In this document: one piece after another, positions 21,131 to 32,052 of the stretch
Position numbering within the stretch: position 1 is the stretch's first letter
Layout: the number at the start of each line of letters is the position of its first letter
Assembly: GCA_011317545.1 (NCBI GenBank)
Contig: WUJK01000017.1
Location: forward strand, 186,001-250,000
Origin: Coniella vitis
Lineage: Eukaryota; Ascomycota; Sordariomycetes; Diaporthales; Schizoparmaceae
Direction: 5' to 3'
Length of the DNA stretch: 64,000 nt
Translations under genes and position numbers: made by a program
Notes under the pieces: generated by a model
Seen by the model: the letters and a program-made list of their open reading frames with translations, nothing else
Told to the model about the DNA's origin: nothing
The model's database searches: none

Positions 21131-23834
21131 ATGGCCAGCCAAGAGGCTCCCTCGCTCAAAGCGATAGCCAACAGCCACCGAAATCGATCCTCCTCTCCAC
21201 CACCAGTCGGTGCCGCTGCTCCTGCTGCTGCAACCGCCGAACCTGCCTTGAGCCCCGCCGCCGCCGCCGCCGCTGCTGCTGCCGACGACCAACAAGACTC
21301 GAGGTCGACCTCGTCGGCAAGCTCTCCAATACCTGCTGAGGAATCTGACTTTTATATCAACGGCAATGACTCCGAATCGTCTCTGGGCGTTCCCAACTTG
21401 CAGGACATGCAGGTCACGGACGAATACGAATGTCTCCCACCGGTGCAGCGCCTGCCCAATGAGATACTCATCTGCATCTTCTCCAAGCTATCGGCGTCGA
21501 GCGACCTCTTGAACGTTATGCTCACATGCAAGAGATGGTCTAGAAATGCTGTCGACTTGCTCTGGCACCGTCCTGCCTGTACGACATGGAAAAAATACGA
21601 GATGGTTTGCAACACGCTGGGTCGCGAGCACACCTACTACGCCTATCCCGACTTTGTCAAGCGTCTTAACTTGGCTCAGTTGTCGGACCAAGTCAACGAT
21701 GGCAGCGTCACTCCTCTGGCCGTCTGCAACCGCGTCGAACGGCTTACCCTGACAGGCTGCAAAGGACTCGCTGACACGGGTCTCATCGCCCTAGCAACCA
21801 ACAGCTCTCACCTGATGGCCCTCGACATTTCAGGCGACGACCAAATCACCGAGGAGTCCATCAAAGTTATTGCTCAGCACTGCAAACGTCTGCAAGGACT
21901 GAACATTTCGGGCTGCGTCAGGATCGCCAGCGAATCTCTTGTCCCTCTGGCCAGAGCCTGTACGCTGCTGAAGCGGGTATGTTTCTTATTGACTGTTGTC
22001 TTGTTTGACACTTATCTTGTCCCTGCCTGGGCGTCAAGTGCGCCGGGCCTTTGTCTAAACTAAATGCTCCCCAACCATATGTGTGGATTCATCCTGATGT
22101 GTCTTGTGTGCGTGTACAGCTCAAATTGAACGACTGTGATCAAATCTCCGACGACGCCGTCCATGCCTTTGCCGAGTACTGCCCCAACATACTCGAGATC
22201 GACCTCCAACAATGCAAACTTGTCGGCAATGCCCCGGTTACAGCCCTCCTGGTCAAGGGACAATCGCTCAGGGAACTTCGACTGGCCAACTGCGAACTCG
22301 TCGACGACGGTGCTTTCCTCTCCCTGCCTGCAGGCAAAGTCTACGAGCACCTCCGCATCCTCGACCTTACCTCGTGTGTCAAGATCACCGATCGCGCTGT
22401 TGAAAAGATTATTGATGCTGCTCCACGTCTGCGGAACGTTGTGTTCGCGAAATGCCGCAACATCACAGACCAAGCCGTATTCGCCATTTCTCGACTGGGC
22501 AAGAACCTGCATTATGTGCATTTAGGGCATTGCGTCAATCTCACGGATGAGGCTGTCAAGCGACTAGTGCACTGCTGCAATCGCATCAGATACATTGACC
22601 TGGGCTGTTGCACGCATCTGACAGACGAGTCTGTCACACGGCTAGCTGTGTTGCCAAAGCTCAAAAGAATTGGTTTAGTGAAATGCAACAACATCACCGA
22701 CATGTCTGTCTATGCCCTTGCCAAAGCCAACCAGCGATTCAGGAGGCCTAGAGATCCCGATTCGAGGGGCTCGGCAGAATATTATGCCAGTGGAAGCAGT
22801 CTGGAGCGAGTACATTTGAGCTACTGCACGCAGTTGACTCTCAAGGTGATTACCATCCCAGCCAGGTATTTTTATTATGCTGCGTAAGAACCTCCGAATC
22901 GACTGACGCATTGGACAGAGCATCATGAAGTTACTTAATTCTTGTCCTCGATTGACCCATCTCAGTCTTACGGGAGTGCAAGCTTTCCTCAGGCAAGATC
23001 TCGAGCAATTCTGCCGTGATGCACCCACAGGTAGGCTTCCCGCCAATTGATATTTGGAATGTCGTTTTTGCGTTATCAGGGCTGACCAAACGCAATGCGT
23101 TATGCCCTACAGAATTCACTGAGCATCAGCGCAATGTGTTTTGTGTCTTCTCAGGCAACGGTGTCTCGAGTCTTCGCCGCCACCTCAACAGTGACCCAGC
23201 TTTTGCCTCCATTCGAGACCAGACTCCAACGGGACAGCCACGGCACAATCACCTCGTGAATTTTGGCAATGACGCCGTGCAGTCACACGGCGAACTTGGA
23301 GGCCTAGACAATGGTTTTGATGAGCGAGAAAGAGACGGAATTGATGACGATGATGGGCTCGACGACGGTAGCGAGATGGTGATCGATGCTCTTCCTCCCG
23401 GGCCACCTGCAAATCACCAGGCCGCCCAAGGTCATGCCAGTGCTAGTCTTGATGCTACGATTCCACCGCCACCGCCGCCACCTACGCGGCCTCAAGCCCC
23501 AACCAACGGCTTTCAATGGAACGCACAGATTCAACTATGGTATCCAGATCAAACAAACCCGCAAGGTGCACCTGTTCCAGGACCTTTGTTTTCAAGCTTA
23601 TCCATCTCTGGGATTCCACACCACCAATTAGTCACACCTATGGATCTTTCGGCTATGCAGGCAAGAGCAAGTACTGCACCGATGAGCTCAGATAATGGCG
23701 AAGGCCCAAGTACAGCATCCATGGAACCCAGTCATCGCAACACATTGATCAGTGGACAAACTATTCAGCCAACTCAAACGGGCGACAGTCAGAACAGGTC
23801 GACTTCGAGCCGTAGTAGCCCAGGCTCATTATAA
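21131..23834 (+). CDS. grr1: F-box/leucine-rich-repeat protein GRR1, SCF ubiquitin-ligase substrate receptor
   Basis: Four exons (21131-21976, 22120-22845, 22919-23030, 23113-23834) give 801 residues, all splice phases consistent. It recruits phosphorylated substrates to the SCF E3 ligase; in yeast these include G1 cyclins and glucose-signalling regulators. An alanine run encoded by GCC/GCT triplets lies near residues 43-51. The F-box is at ~105-150 (LPPVQRLPNEILICIFSKL). About a dozen cysteine-type LRRs follow from ~175 to 520, each with a C-x-x-I/L-T/S-D core such as GCKGLADTGL, NCDQIS-like NDCDQISDDAV and KCRNITDQAV. The fungal GRR1 signature LTHLSLTGVQAFLR crosses exon 3, and EFTEHQRNVFCVFSG opens exon 4. 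The tail is acidic, then proline-rich (seven prolines near 23463) and Q/S-rich. An alternative reading through intron 3 would break these conserved blocks. Confidence 0.95.
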
Positions 23835-24655
23835 TGAACAAGGATCAAGCTTTCCCGCGGTCGGGTACCTCAACCAAGTGGCGGTGAATTCACCTTACTA
23901 TTAATATATTCATCGACAGCATGCAGTCTTGAATCTCGAATGTGAGCTGCAGGTGCCACATATTCTCTGCACGAGGCGTTCTGGAGCGAGGCGTTGGAGA
24001 AAATTGAATTATATGCCGTGCAACGGTCATTTGTTACTTGTCGCCACATATCCTTTAGGGCGTGAAAGGTTTGAAGTCGACTGCGACAGGTGCCTACAAT
24101 TATTGATACCCAAAGAGCACCAAATTCTTGACGAAAATGAAGGACTGTGTATTCCAGTGTTCTAAGATGTATGCGGGCGACTTTCCTTGGCACCAGCTAA
24201 ATGAAATGGTGCGTCAACAACGAATGAAGAGGCCCCAGCGGAATTCAAGATAGCTTGTGATGTGTGGGGGTGGGGGGACATCCATTCAGCAAGACTATCA
24301 ATATTTATTGCAGATTTTCAAGGCGCGCTCGTTCTTCAGGCATTGTTATACATGATGTAATGGGATTGCGGTTACTGGGATGCTGCAGCCTTGGGTTTAC
24401 TATTTACTCTAAACACTTAGTACACAAGCAAATTCGGGGGTTTAGGAACCTTGCGAACGGCTAACGACGACTAGAATACACAACTTTATTCCGACAAGTA
24501 CTTTCCGTGAACTAATGTACCGATCCTAAGCAAGGTGTCGTTGGAAAGGAGAACCAAACACCAAGAGAAGGCCATCAACGGTCGTTGTGGCAGCGCTGCC
24601 ACCCGGTTATCTCCGTGACGCCGGTGCCAGAACTGCTCTCGGGCCTTCTTAACGT
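23835..24655. other. Convergent intergenic region
   Basis: 3' sides of GRR1 (+) and the Ysc84-type gene (-). The sequence is AT-richer than the exons, and a G-rich stretch lies at 24263-24279. No coding or RNA feature is supported. Confidence 0.45.
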
Positions 24656-25928
24656 TTACGACATCTTGTCGACATCGCCAACGCCAAAGTCTCCCGGTGT
24701 CGGCTCATTATGAATCTCCTTCAACAAGGCCTGGTCTACGTTCGTCTTGCCCTCCGCGCTCTTGAGCACCTCCATCAAATGCCGAGCTCCCTCAGGCCAC
24801 ATGCCATCTGGGCCCTTATTCGGCACCTTGCCCTGAAGGATATCGTTGACCTTGATACCCTTGACCCCATAGAAGGCCGCATTTGCATCTGGTCTCGAAA
24901 TGATGACTGTCCCATCCGCCTGTATGCCAGCATACAGACCCCTACTCTTGACGTATCCCCAGACAGGCTTGGTATTTTGCGCCAATGCCGCGTCAAGAGA
25001 TGTGCCCGCACCGACAGGGCCAGCAACAAGACCAATCTCGCCGCCGAGCGACAGCCGCGGATGAGTGAAAGCCGCGACAGCTTCGGAGGTGCGCAGGACA
25101 CACACGCAGTCGTAAATGTCGAGACCAATCAGGAAGCCTGCGCCGAGCGTATGTACCAGGAAGCCTGAAGGAGGGGACCAGGAGCCGTCGGGCAGGCGCG
25201 AGACGAGGACGCCTGAGCCGCCCGCGCCGGAAATGTGCAGGCCTGTGCGGAAGGTGGTGAAGACGGCGAGGCCGGCGGCAGACTCGATGGCTTTCTGGGG
25301 GATTTTAACGAGAACTTTGGGTTTTTGCTTGGGTCCGCCTTGGGGGCCACTTGGCGGTTGGGGGGAAGAAGAAGAGTCTTTGCCTGTATCTTTGACGTAG
25401 AAGCCGTCTTCTGTGGGAAAGGGAAAGAGAAATGACAGGTCAGCGTTGTTTGCGAAAGCAGACGAAATGGGGAGGAACATCCGATATCCACATACTGGCA
25501 AAAGACTGGAGTATCCGTGCGGCCTTGTCACACTCGATATCGAGCGTCGAAGGCCACCATGCCTCGGAACCCAGCTTGTTTGTGAGTTTGTTGACGGGCA
25601 CGCCAATCTTGGTGCTCCACTGGAAAAGGCGCTCTCTGACAGAAGGCTTGCCGCTGCTGCTGCTGCTGCCATCAGCGTTTGGCTCGCCGTTGCCGTTGCC
25701 CCCTGCCATGAATTCTTGTGACGCGGGACCCGGTGAAGGGTAGTAGTGATGCTGAGGTCGCGGCGGCATGGGCGGCTGGTGTTCGGCAGCCACGCCCGCA
25801 ACGTAGGTAGAGGCAGGCGGAGGGTACTGGTTCACATATTCTTGGTGTTGGGGCGGTTGGTTGCCGGTACTAGCTGTCTCGGCATAGTAGTCAGGGTTTT
25901 GGTGTTCAGAGCTCCCGAGGCCCACCAT
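24656..25928 (-). CDS. Ysc84/SYLF-domain actin-patch protein
   Basis: Two exons, 25928-25496 and 25410-24656 (85-bp intron, GTATGT to CACAG), give 395 residues. The N-terminal 95 residues are a proline/glutamine/tyrosine-rich tail (PPMPPRPQHHYYPSPGP), a type of sequence that binds SH3 or WW domains. The SYLF (Ysc84/DUF500) domain then spans ~110-375. It starts at CDKAARILQSF and includes KIPQKAIESAAGLAVFTTFR, GSGVLVSRLPDGSWSPPSGF, the glycine-rich GLVAGPVGAG and SRGLYAGIQADGTVI. SYLF proteins bind phosphoinositides and F-actin and act at endocytic actin patches. Unlike yeast Ysc84, no C-terminal SH3 domain is present; the protein stops after an acidic tail. The ATG at 25928 was chosen as the last in-frame one before the proline-rich tail. 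Confidence 0.9.
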
Positions 25929-26824
25929 ATTGAGACTGGTGGTCGGCGAGGAGGGTATTGACGAATGTAAGACGGGGCGTTCAAGGTGCGAGAAGACTTG
26001 ATGACGACACGTTTGGGAACCCTTGGTCAAGAGAAGCTGTGTAATGTACGGAATGACTATGGGAGAGCCTACGTTGGACTCGAATTCTTGGGTGATACTC
26101 TCTAAGGGAGAAGCAAGTTTTTGAGCGGTACGGACTCTTATATATAGTTATGTCTTGATACTCAACGTACGTATGGTTCAAGTTGCATTTTGAACTCCCT
26201 AACCCAGATCCAGACAGAGCATATGGCCTATGGCGCTCCACGCCTCTCGTCTTATCCACGTGTCAAGGCTACGGTCCAGGAGAAAGGCAGGGCGGTATAG
26301 CCACGATGCCAAAATTGTCTTGGTTTAGCTGCGGTGGCTTGCTTCTCCTCGTACCTTAGCACTTTAGCTACAGAACTGATGGTGATATGGTGGTGTACAT
26401 AGTAGGCCAACGGCCGGGGGGTGGGCAGCGTGCGCGTTCATACGCACACAAATAGTCGCCCATGATGTCATACTCAGTGGGCCAGCACACTAAGGTACTG
26501 CCACTCAGCCACGCTCAGATAACTCGCATTCGAGTGCGAGCGGAGTGCGAGTGGAGAGGCGGTTCAACAACCCACGAAGCTTGTTTGTTTGCTGTGTATG
26601 TGGTTTCTTAACAAGATCAAATCATGCCGAAAGCAAGAAAACACAAGCCTACGGCAATTGAAAGGAAATATAATGTTGCGCGATTGTTATAGGCGTGCTT
26701 TACCAAAGATTTCCGCGGCTATTCATAGGGGCAGAAAAATATGTCAGGAGCATCAATCACAGTGCAAAGCAAGCATAACTAAGGCAAAAACAGACAAAAT
26801 CGGAAAAAAGAAAAAAGAATCAGA
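25929..26824. other. Intergenic: Ysc84-type promoter and tRNA 3' flank
   Basis: TACATAGTA near 26398. A small inverted repeat of ACTCGCA/TGCGAGT surrounds a GAGTGCGAG repeat at about 26522-26556. The A-rich stretch 26790-26820 is, on the minus strand, the T-run terminating the tRNA. No protein gene is seen; a frame overlapping the tRNA is accidental. Confidence 0.5.
26800..26824 (-). terminator. Pol III terminator after tRNA-Met
   Basis: On the minus strand the tRNA 3' end is followed within about ten bases by two T6 runs separated by one C (plus-strand A-runs at ~26804-26816). T-runs of this kind stop RNA polymerase III. Confidence 0.75.
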
Positions 26825-26932
26825 TGTCCAAGGTGAGACTCGAACTCACGACCTTTGGATTGGTGCTCCCGGTGGTTGATCCACCGGGTCATGCTATGAG
26901 ACCAACGCTCTAACCAACTGAGCCACTCAGAC
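26825..26932 (-). tRNA. Elongator tRNA-Met (CAT) with 34-nt intron
   Basis: Reading from 26932, the acceptor strand GTCTGAG pairs with CTTGGAC at the 3' end (with G-U pairs), followed by an A discriminator. The D-arm is GCTC...GAGC and the T-arm GTGAG-TTCGAGT-CTCAC. The anticodon stem TTGGT/TCCAA keeps the T31-T39 mismatch that yeast elongator tRNA-Met also has, and the variable loop is AGGTC as in yeast. The anticodon loop reads CTCATA, then the intron, then A, giving CAT one base before the canonical splice site. The 34-nt intron contains a perfect 8-bp hairpin (CCCGGTGG/CCACCGGG). The mature length is 74 nt. It is not initiator tRNA: the body matches the elongator form. Confidence 0.93.
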
Positions 26933-27269
26933 CTTTTCTGATTGTTGAGTCACTTGGTCAAAACAATGATTAAGTACACACGTTGACAGCAGGGTTTCTT
27001 GCTACATGTGACAAGTCGCGCTTCTAATCGCCTTCCCTATGGGTAGAGATGCTCAGGGTGTTTCTTCATGCGGGACTGCTTCGCACGGGCAACATCAAGA
27101 AGGACTTTTAAAGGATCCAGCAGATGCAAAGCAGGCAAGGTCGCCAAGTTAGCGGCGGACGAAATTCAATTCGCATTCTCCTCATTTTCAAGTATTGCCT
27201 TCATTATCTGTCACGACTGACTATGCAATACCACGCTTCGCTCTCCCCAGAAAGTCCAAGGACGTACGA
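26933..27269. other. Spacer between tRNA-Met and RPT2
   Basis: 337 bp: the left end is the tRNA 5' flank; the right end should be RPT2 3' untranslated sequence. Nothing else is recognised. Confidence 0.4.
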
Positions 27270-28930
27270 CTACAAATACAATCCCTCCGGTTCACCTTCT
27301 TGCTTGGTGCGGAGCACTCTCTCACGAGCCGAGCGGAAATCGGACATCTGCACCCGCATGCGTCTTTCTCGTAGAGCCAAGAGACCAGCTTCGGAGCAAA
27401 TGGCCTTGATATCGGCGCCAGAAAGGTCATCTTTCTGCGCAATGAACTCCTCCAAGTCCACATCTTCGTTGAGATTCATCTTGGACGTGTGGAGGTTGAA
27501 TATCTTGCGCTTTGTGTTTTGGTCCGGGGGTTCAAAGAGAATCTTGCGATCGATACGTCCAGGTCGAATGAGGGCGGGATCCAGCGTGTCGATCTTGTTC
27601 GTTGCCATAATAACCTTGACGTCACCACGGTCATCGAAGCCATCGAGCTGGTTGAGAAGTTCAAGCATGGTCCGCTGAACCTCACGTTCACCACCTGAAG
27701 TCGAATCGTATCGTTTGGTACCGATGGCGTCAATCTCATCGATGAAAACGATAGAAGGAGCATTTTCACCAGCAACCTATAACCGCATGAGCAACGCATC
27801 AATCCAGAAGGATATGAATGTACCTGATAGAGCAGTGTACTTACCTGGAACAGCTGCCGAACAAGGCGAGGTCCATCACCAAGGTACTTTTGGATCAGCT
27901 CGGAGCCAACAATGCGCAGGAACGTGGCAGATGTTTGATTTGCAACGGCTTTTGCCAACAGAGTCTTTCCAGTACCGGGTGCGCCGTAGAGGATCACGCC
28001 CTTGGGTGGTTTGATACCCATCTCCTCGTATAGTTCGGGATGCAGCAGCGGAAGCTCAACCGACTCTCTAACCTCCTGAATCTGTTGCTCCAAACCACCA
28101 ATGTCTGCGTACGACTCTGTTGGGGCCTTGTCCAGCTTCATGACGCTGACGGCGGGATCCGTATCATCCGTCAAAACACCAACAATGCTGACACTCTTGT
28201 GGTGCAGTAAAACACTAGCACCAGGCTCGAGCAAGTCCTTGTCCACAAAGCTCATGATGCTAACGTAGTATTCGGGACCAGTAGTGCTCGACACAATGGC
28301 ATGATCGTCATCAATCATTTCCTCAAGCGTGCCGACGCCCATGGGGCTGCCTCTCATATCATCAACGCGGCCGCGCTCGTCGGCGTTACGGTCGGCAGCA
28401 TCGTCGGCAACTGCTGGTGCAGAGTTGTCCTTGGCAGTCTTTGCTTTGCGGAGACGCTCCTGATTCTCAACGTATTCCTCCTCAAGAAGCAGATGGTCGT
28501 GGATGCGCTGCATGCGTAGCAAACGGAGCTTACAACGCTGGCTCGGGTAGACAGCAGGGAGCTTGGCGGCAGCACTAGTTCCGCCCTGCTTTCTCTTCTT
28601 GCGGCCAACGCGCATGGTGGGCTTGGGGGGAGGCTCATACTTCGGCTTGTCCTTCTATGTGATTGCAATAACGAGACAGCGTCAGCAGATGAGCGAGGCG
28701 GATTGGAGCTTCGCCAGCTTGGAAAGCGAGATGGTGTAAGAGGCAGGACACGACGTACCTTCTTATCCTTGTCGTCGCGGCCATCCTGGCCGGGGCCCAT
28801 ACCCGACTGGTTCTGACCCTGTTCAAGGAGGAGAATCAGTAAGTGATTTCAATTTTACATGCTGCCGGGCTAGCGCGTGCGAGATAGCGAAGACGTGCTG
28901 CGATCAATCGAGGAGCTTGGGGCGTACCAT
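27270..28930 (-). CDS. rpt2: 26S proteasome regulatory ATPase subunit RPT2 (S4)
   Basis: Four coding exons, 28930-28928 (ATG only), 28818-28759, 28654-27845 and 27776-27270, give 459 residues. RPT2 is one of six AAA ATPases of the proteasome base; it unfolds substrates and opens the 20S gate. The N-terminus begins MGQNQSG, keeping the glycine-2 that is myristoylated in yeast Rpt2. Later come a coiled coil (HLLLEEEYVENQERLR, ~75-90), the OB domain, Walker A GAPGTGKT (245-252), Walker B IVFIDEID (300-307), the SRH block ATNKIDTLDPALIRPGRIDR and the C-terminal HbYX-type GLYL that docks into the core particle. The first intron lies immediately after the ATG (ATG|GTACGC, 109 bp). Without that splice, the conserved MGQ start would be lost. 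It is divergent from UBC1. Confidence 0.96.
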
Positions 28931-30242
28931 GTTTGGATCTTAGGCGTCAAGTCAAGGGCAAGGAGTAGCTTTGCGTCGAAACGAGGCAGCGCCGACACTC
29001 AAAGGCCGTCTGAGATATAAAGTTGGTGGAAGCTCGCACCTGATCGTAACGTGACGGCAGTCAGGCGACAAGGTCGGTCGGGATGTTGTTGTTGTGAAAG
29101 TGAAAGCGTTGTCGCCTACTTGCTTGGCTGCTGTATGAGAGATGCCACGCTGAGTTAGCTAATCAGGCTGCCACACGCCCACGCAGCTGCTCCTGGGCGG
29201 AGGCCGGCACAGCAAATTCGGTACGTACTTCTGCAGTAGCAGGCGAGTACTATGTACTGGCCCCCAGCCATACTACCCCACAGCCACGGAAAGCGTATCC
29301 CTGATATACTTGCTAGGTACTGGAAAGCTACTATGTACATAGTATGTAGTATACACATAGTAGTAAGTGATTTCTGGTATATAGTACACAAGTGCATACT
29401 TGGTTGGTTGGATAGATGTTTTCTACGCAATAGGAAGGTTGAAAGTATGCATCATGTTTCACCATATATACTAAGCTCTCAAACCAACGCCAGCAAATGC
29501 TTCTAGTAGATGAATATCAAAGAGTACCTTAAGAACTATAAATAACTGCATGAACCTAGGTGGTCCGTCTGAGCACGTTCGTCAAAATCTCCTGTACTAT
29601 GTACTATGTATTAGCATCTGCCATTTCCCCCACTTGGGGCCCTTGTCAATGTATTGATCAATGAAGTCACTACTTATTTCTGACATAGTATACCTTAGTG
29701 CTACGTAATGCTGTACTCTATGTACAGGCCTGTACTGGCCTAGGTACATAGTAGTAGTTGCCGCCTGGCCTGGTGTAAAGTACTCTCTGCACATGCTAAA
29801 CATGCGGGCCCAAAGGAGAGAGTGTCACAACACATGCGGCATCTCTCCTCTAACATTGACAGCCCAACATCAACTTCAGTTCGGCAGCTGCAGCACCCTG
29901 CTAACTGTTGTGCTTCCAAGCCTCGAACTTTGAGCTGCGTTCGCTGAGATCTTGTCCTGTGCCCTTCGCTCGCTCTGGCACCGTCACCTACCACTCCGTC
30001 AGAGAAGCAAAGTGTTTGTGGGTCGTCTTTGGGCTGCAGACTGTAGACTATACTGCCACATCCTTTCTTGTTCACCAGCGTGGCTGTCCAGCGTTGGTGC
30101 GTACCCTCCAAGCCCGCCTCTGACCTCGTATCGCTGACACTGTCCAGCAGTTCACTCTCCTCCTCTCGCAGGCCACAAGCGCCGCCAATCTCCCATCGGA
30201 CACCCTCGCGCCCACGATATCCACTCTAGCAGCGGATCCGAC
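28931..30242. other. Divergent promoter region RPT2/UBC1, rich in TACTATGTA motifs
   Basis: 1.3 kb between two ubiquitin-proteasome genes. The middle (29245-29410 and 29590-29760) has the densest set of TACTATGTA/TACATAGTA repeats in the window, in both orientations and partly overlapping, plus CCTAGGT at 29551 and 29737. I looked for the yeast proteasome element GGTGGCAAA and did not see it. The last 250 bp before 30243 are C/T-rich and look like the UBC1 leader. No gene is seen. Confidence 0.5.
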
Positions 30243-31102
30243 ATGGCCACCACACGAGAACGCAGGATTGCAAAGGAGTTGGCAGACATGCACCAAGATA
30301 AGGACAAATCGGGTGTCTCAGCAACTCCTGTCGACCAGAGCAATCTCACACATCTCAAGGGCACCTTCCCTGGCCCACCAGATACTCCTTATGCTGGTGG
30401 CACGTACGTGGTGGATATCCAGATCCCCGACATGTATCCCTTCAAGTCTCCCGTTATGAAGTTCGACACCAAAATGTGGCACCCAAACATCAGCAGCCAG
30501 ACAGTAAGTCAGCCCTCGGGCCATCAGATAACACTCACGCAAATAGCCTGCTAACCTAGCATGACCGCTTTTCAGGGCGCAATCTGTTTGGACGTTCTCG
30601 GCAATGGGTGGTCCCCGGTTGGTACCATCAAGACCGCCCTGCTCTCCCTACGCATGCTTCTCGAGGCCCCAAATCCCAAAGACCCCCAGGATGCTGAGGT
30701 AGCCAAGATGATGCTGGAAGATCACGAATTCTTTGAGAGCGTCGCACACGACTGGGCCGTCCGATATGCTGGAGCCCCACGTGTGCACCCCTCTCCTGAC
30801 CAAATCCAGCGCAAGAGTAAAATCAAGAAAGACGATGACATTAACAGGTACGACTGCCGTTCCAGGGCGAAATACAGATCCGCGTTAACTGAATCACGGT
30901 CTAATGCTAATTTTTACTGAAAATCAGATACCAGGGCTGGAACAAGAACATGGTTGATCGATTCGTGAACATGGGATTTGAGCTCGACAACGTAATTGAG
31001 GCTTTTACTTTTGTCGGTATCGACCGCAATGGCGGTGAAGACTACGAAATGGAAGAAGCCTACATGGGCGATGTCACGGCGCGTCTTCTAGGCGAATCAT
31101 AA
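30243..31102 (+). CDS. ubc1: Ubiquitin-conjugating enzyme E2 with C-terminal UBA domain (UBC1/UBE2K type)
   Basis: Three exons (30243-30503, 30576-30847, 30928-31102) give 235 residues. The UBC fold covers ~5-150, with the HPN motif in KMWHPNIS and the active-site cysteine C91 in GAICLDVLGNGWSP, directly after the first intron. The C-terminal UBA domain (~190-232) contains VDRFVNMGFELDNVIEAF. This two-domain layout is specific to yeast Ubc1 and human UBE2K, which extend K48-linked chains and work with the APC/C and in quality control. Length compares with 215 (yeast) and 200 (human). The start ATG follows a CT-rich leader. Its divergent neighbour RPT2 acts downstream in the same pathway. Confidence 0.95.
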
Positions 31103-32052
31103 GATCACAGTCGCAGTTTTGTCTGTACCGACAACACTGGCTACGATCGAGGTAAAGCTGAAGGATGATGCTGTGCTCGCGAAGCTGGTTGAGCGCAACC
31201 GATCAAGTGCGCTATTCCATTCAATACTCAGGGTTGAGTGGTGTATCGTGACGTGACAAAGGACATTTCTTATGTGCTTGAACATAGGTCTTGGCAGGAT
31301 CTGGTGCATGGCGATGCCGACACTGCTCGCCCACATACGGGGTTTTCTTTATGGTGTTTCGGTGCAGCGAGCGAGAATCGTCATATCCGGCGCATCGCCC
31401 AGAGAGGTTTGCAAATTTCAGGCGTTCAGGTCGGAGGGATATTTGGCTTCTTTTTGGTTTGATTTTCTTAGACTTATCAGGCTCGCTCGTAGTCTAAGCA
31501 GTCGGTAGCTTGCATGGGCTTTGGTTTCCAATCCCAGTATTCAGCGATATTCAACATTACACTCCTGCTAGGCATGATTCGTATGTGTTCGCACCCGTAT
31601 GCTCATTTTTAACAAGTGAAACACTACTAGTGACGAGCAGTACCGGCAGGATATTGGTGGAAACATGGGCGGCGGGTGTGAGATTCATAAAACAACCTGC
31701 TACTATCATTTAGCCACAAACAACGGGGTATGAGTAAATGCAATTGATACCACGCCGCTTCCACCCAGTCTATAGGATTAGCGAAAGAGAAAAAATGGCA
31801 TCCCGAACCACGGAATGCACTGTAATGCGATGCCTCTCATGCCTTTCATCAGATGGTTCTTGCGCATAGATCTATCATCCTTCCGTTTGAAAGCATTGGA
31901 AAACAAAAGGGGGGGGGGGATGCGTTCCCCATTATCTACCCAGACAAATATGTTTCGTCTTATGTCTCCCAGAGTACGCAAATGCAGATTCAGTACTGTT
32001 AGTGTGAGCGTGTTGCCCAAGAACAGAAGGCCCTTGAGCCGCTGCAGCTCGC
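31103..32052. other. Convergent intergenic region
   Basis: 3' sides of UBC1 (+) and LSC1 (-). It contains an uninterrupted run of about ten G at 31910-31919. No protein or RNA gene is seen. Confidence 0.45.

Noticed and set aside
26589..26879. 96-codon plus-strand frame ending in TRTHDLWIGAPGG
   Set aside because: Its end is the reverse complement of tRNA-Met; such peptides are frequent false gene calls over tRNAs.
27124..27678. 184-codon plus-strand frame over the 3' end of RPT2
   Set aside because: Shadow of the conserved RPT2 exon 4.
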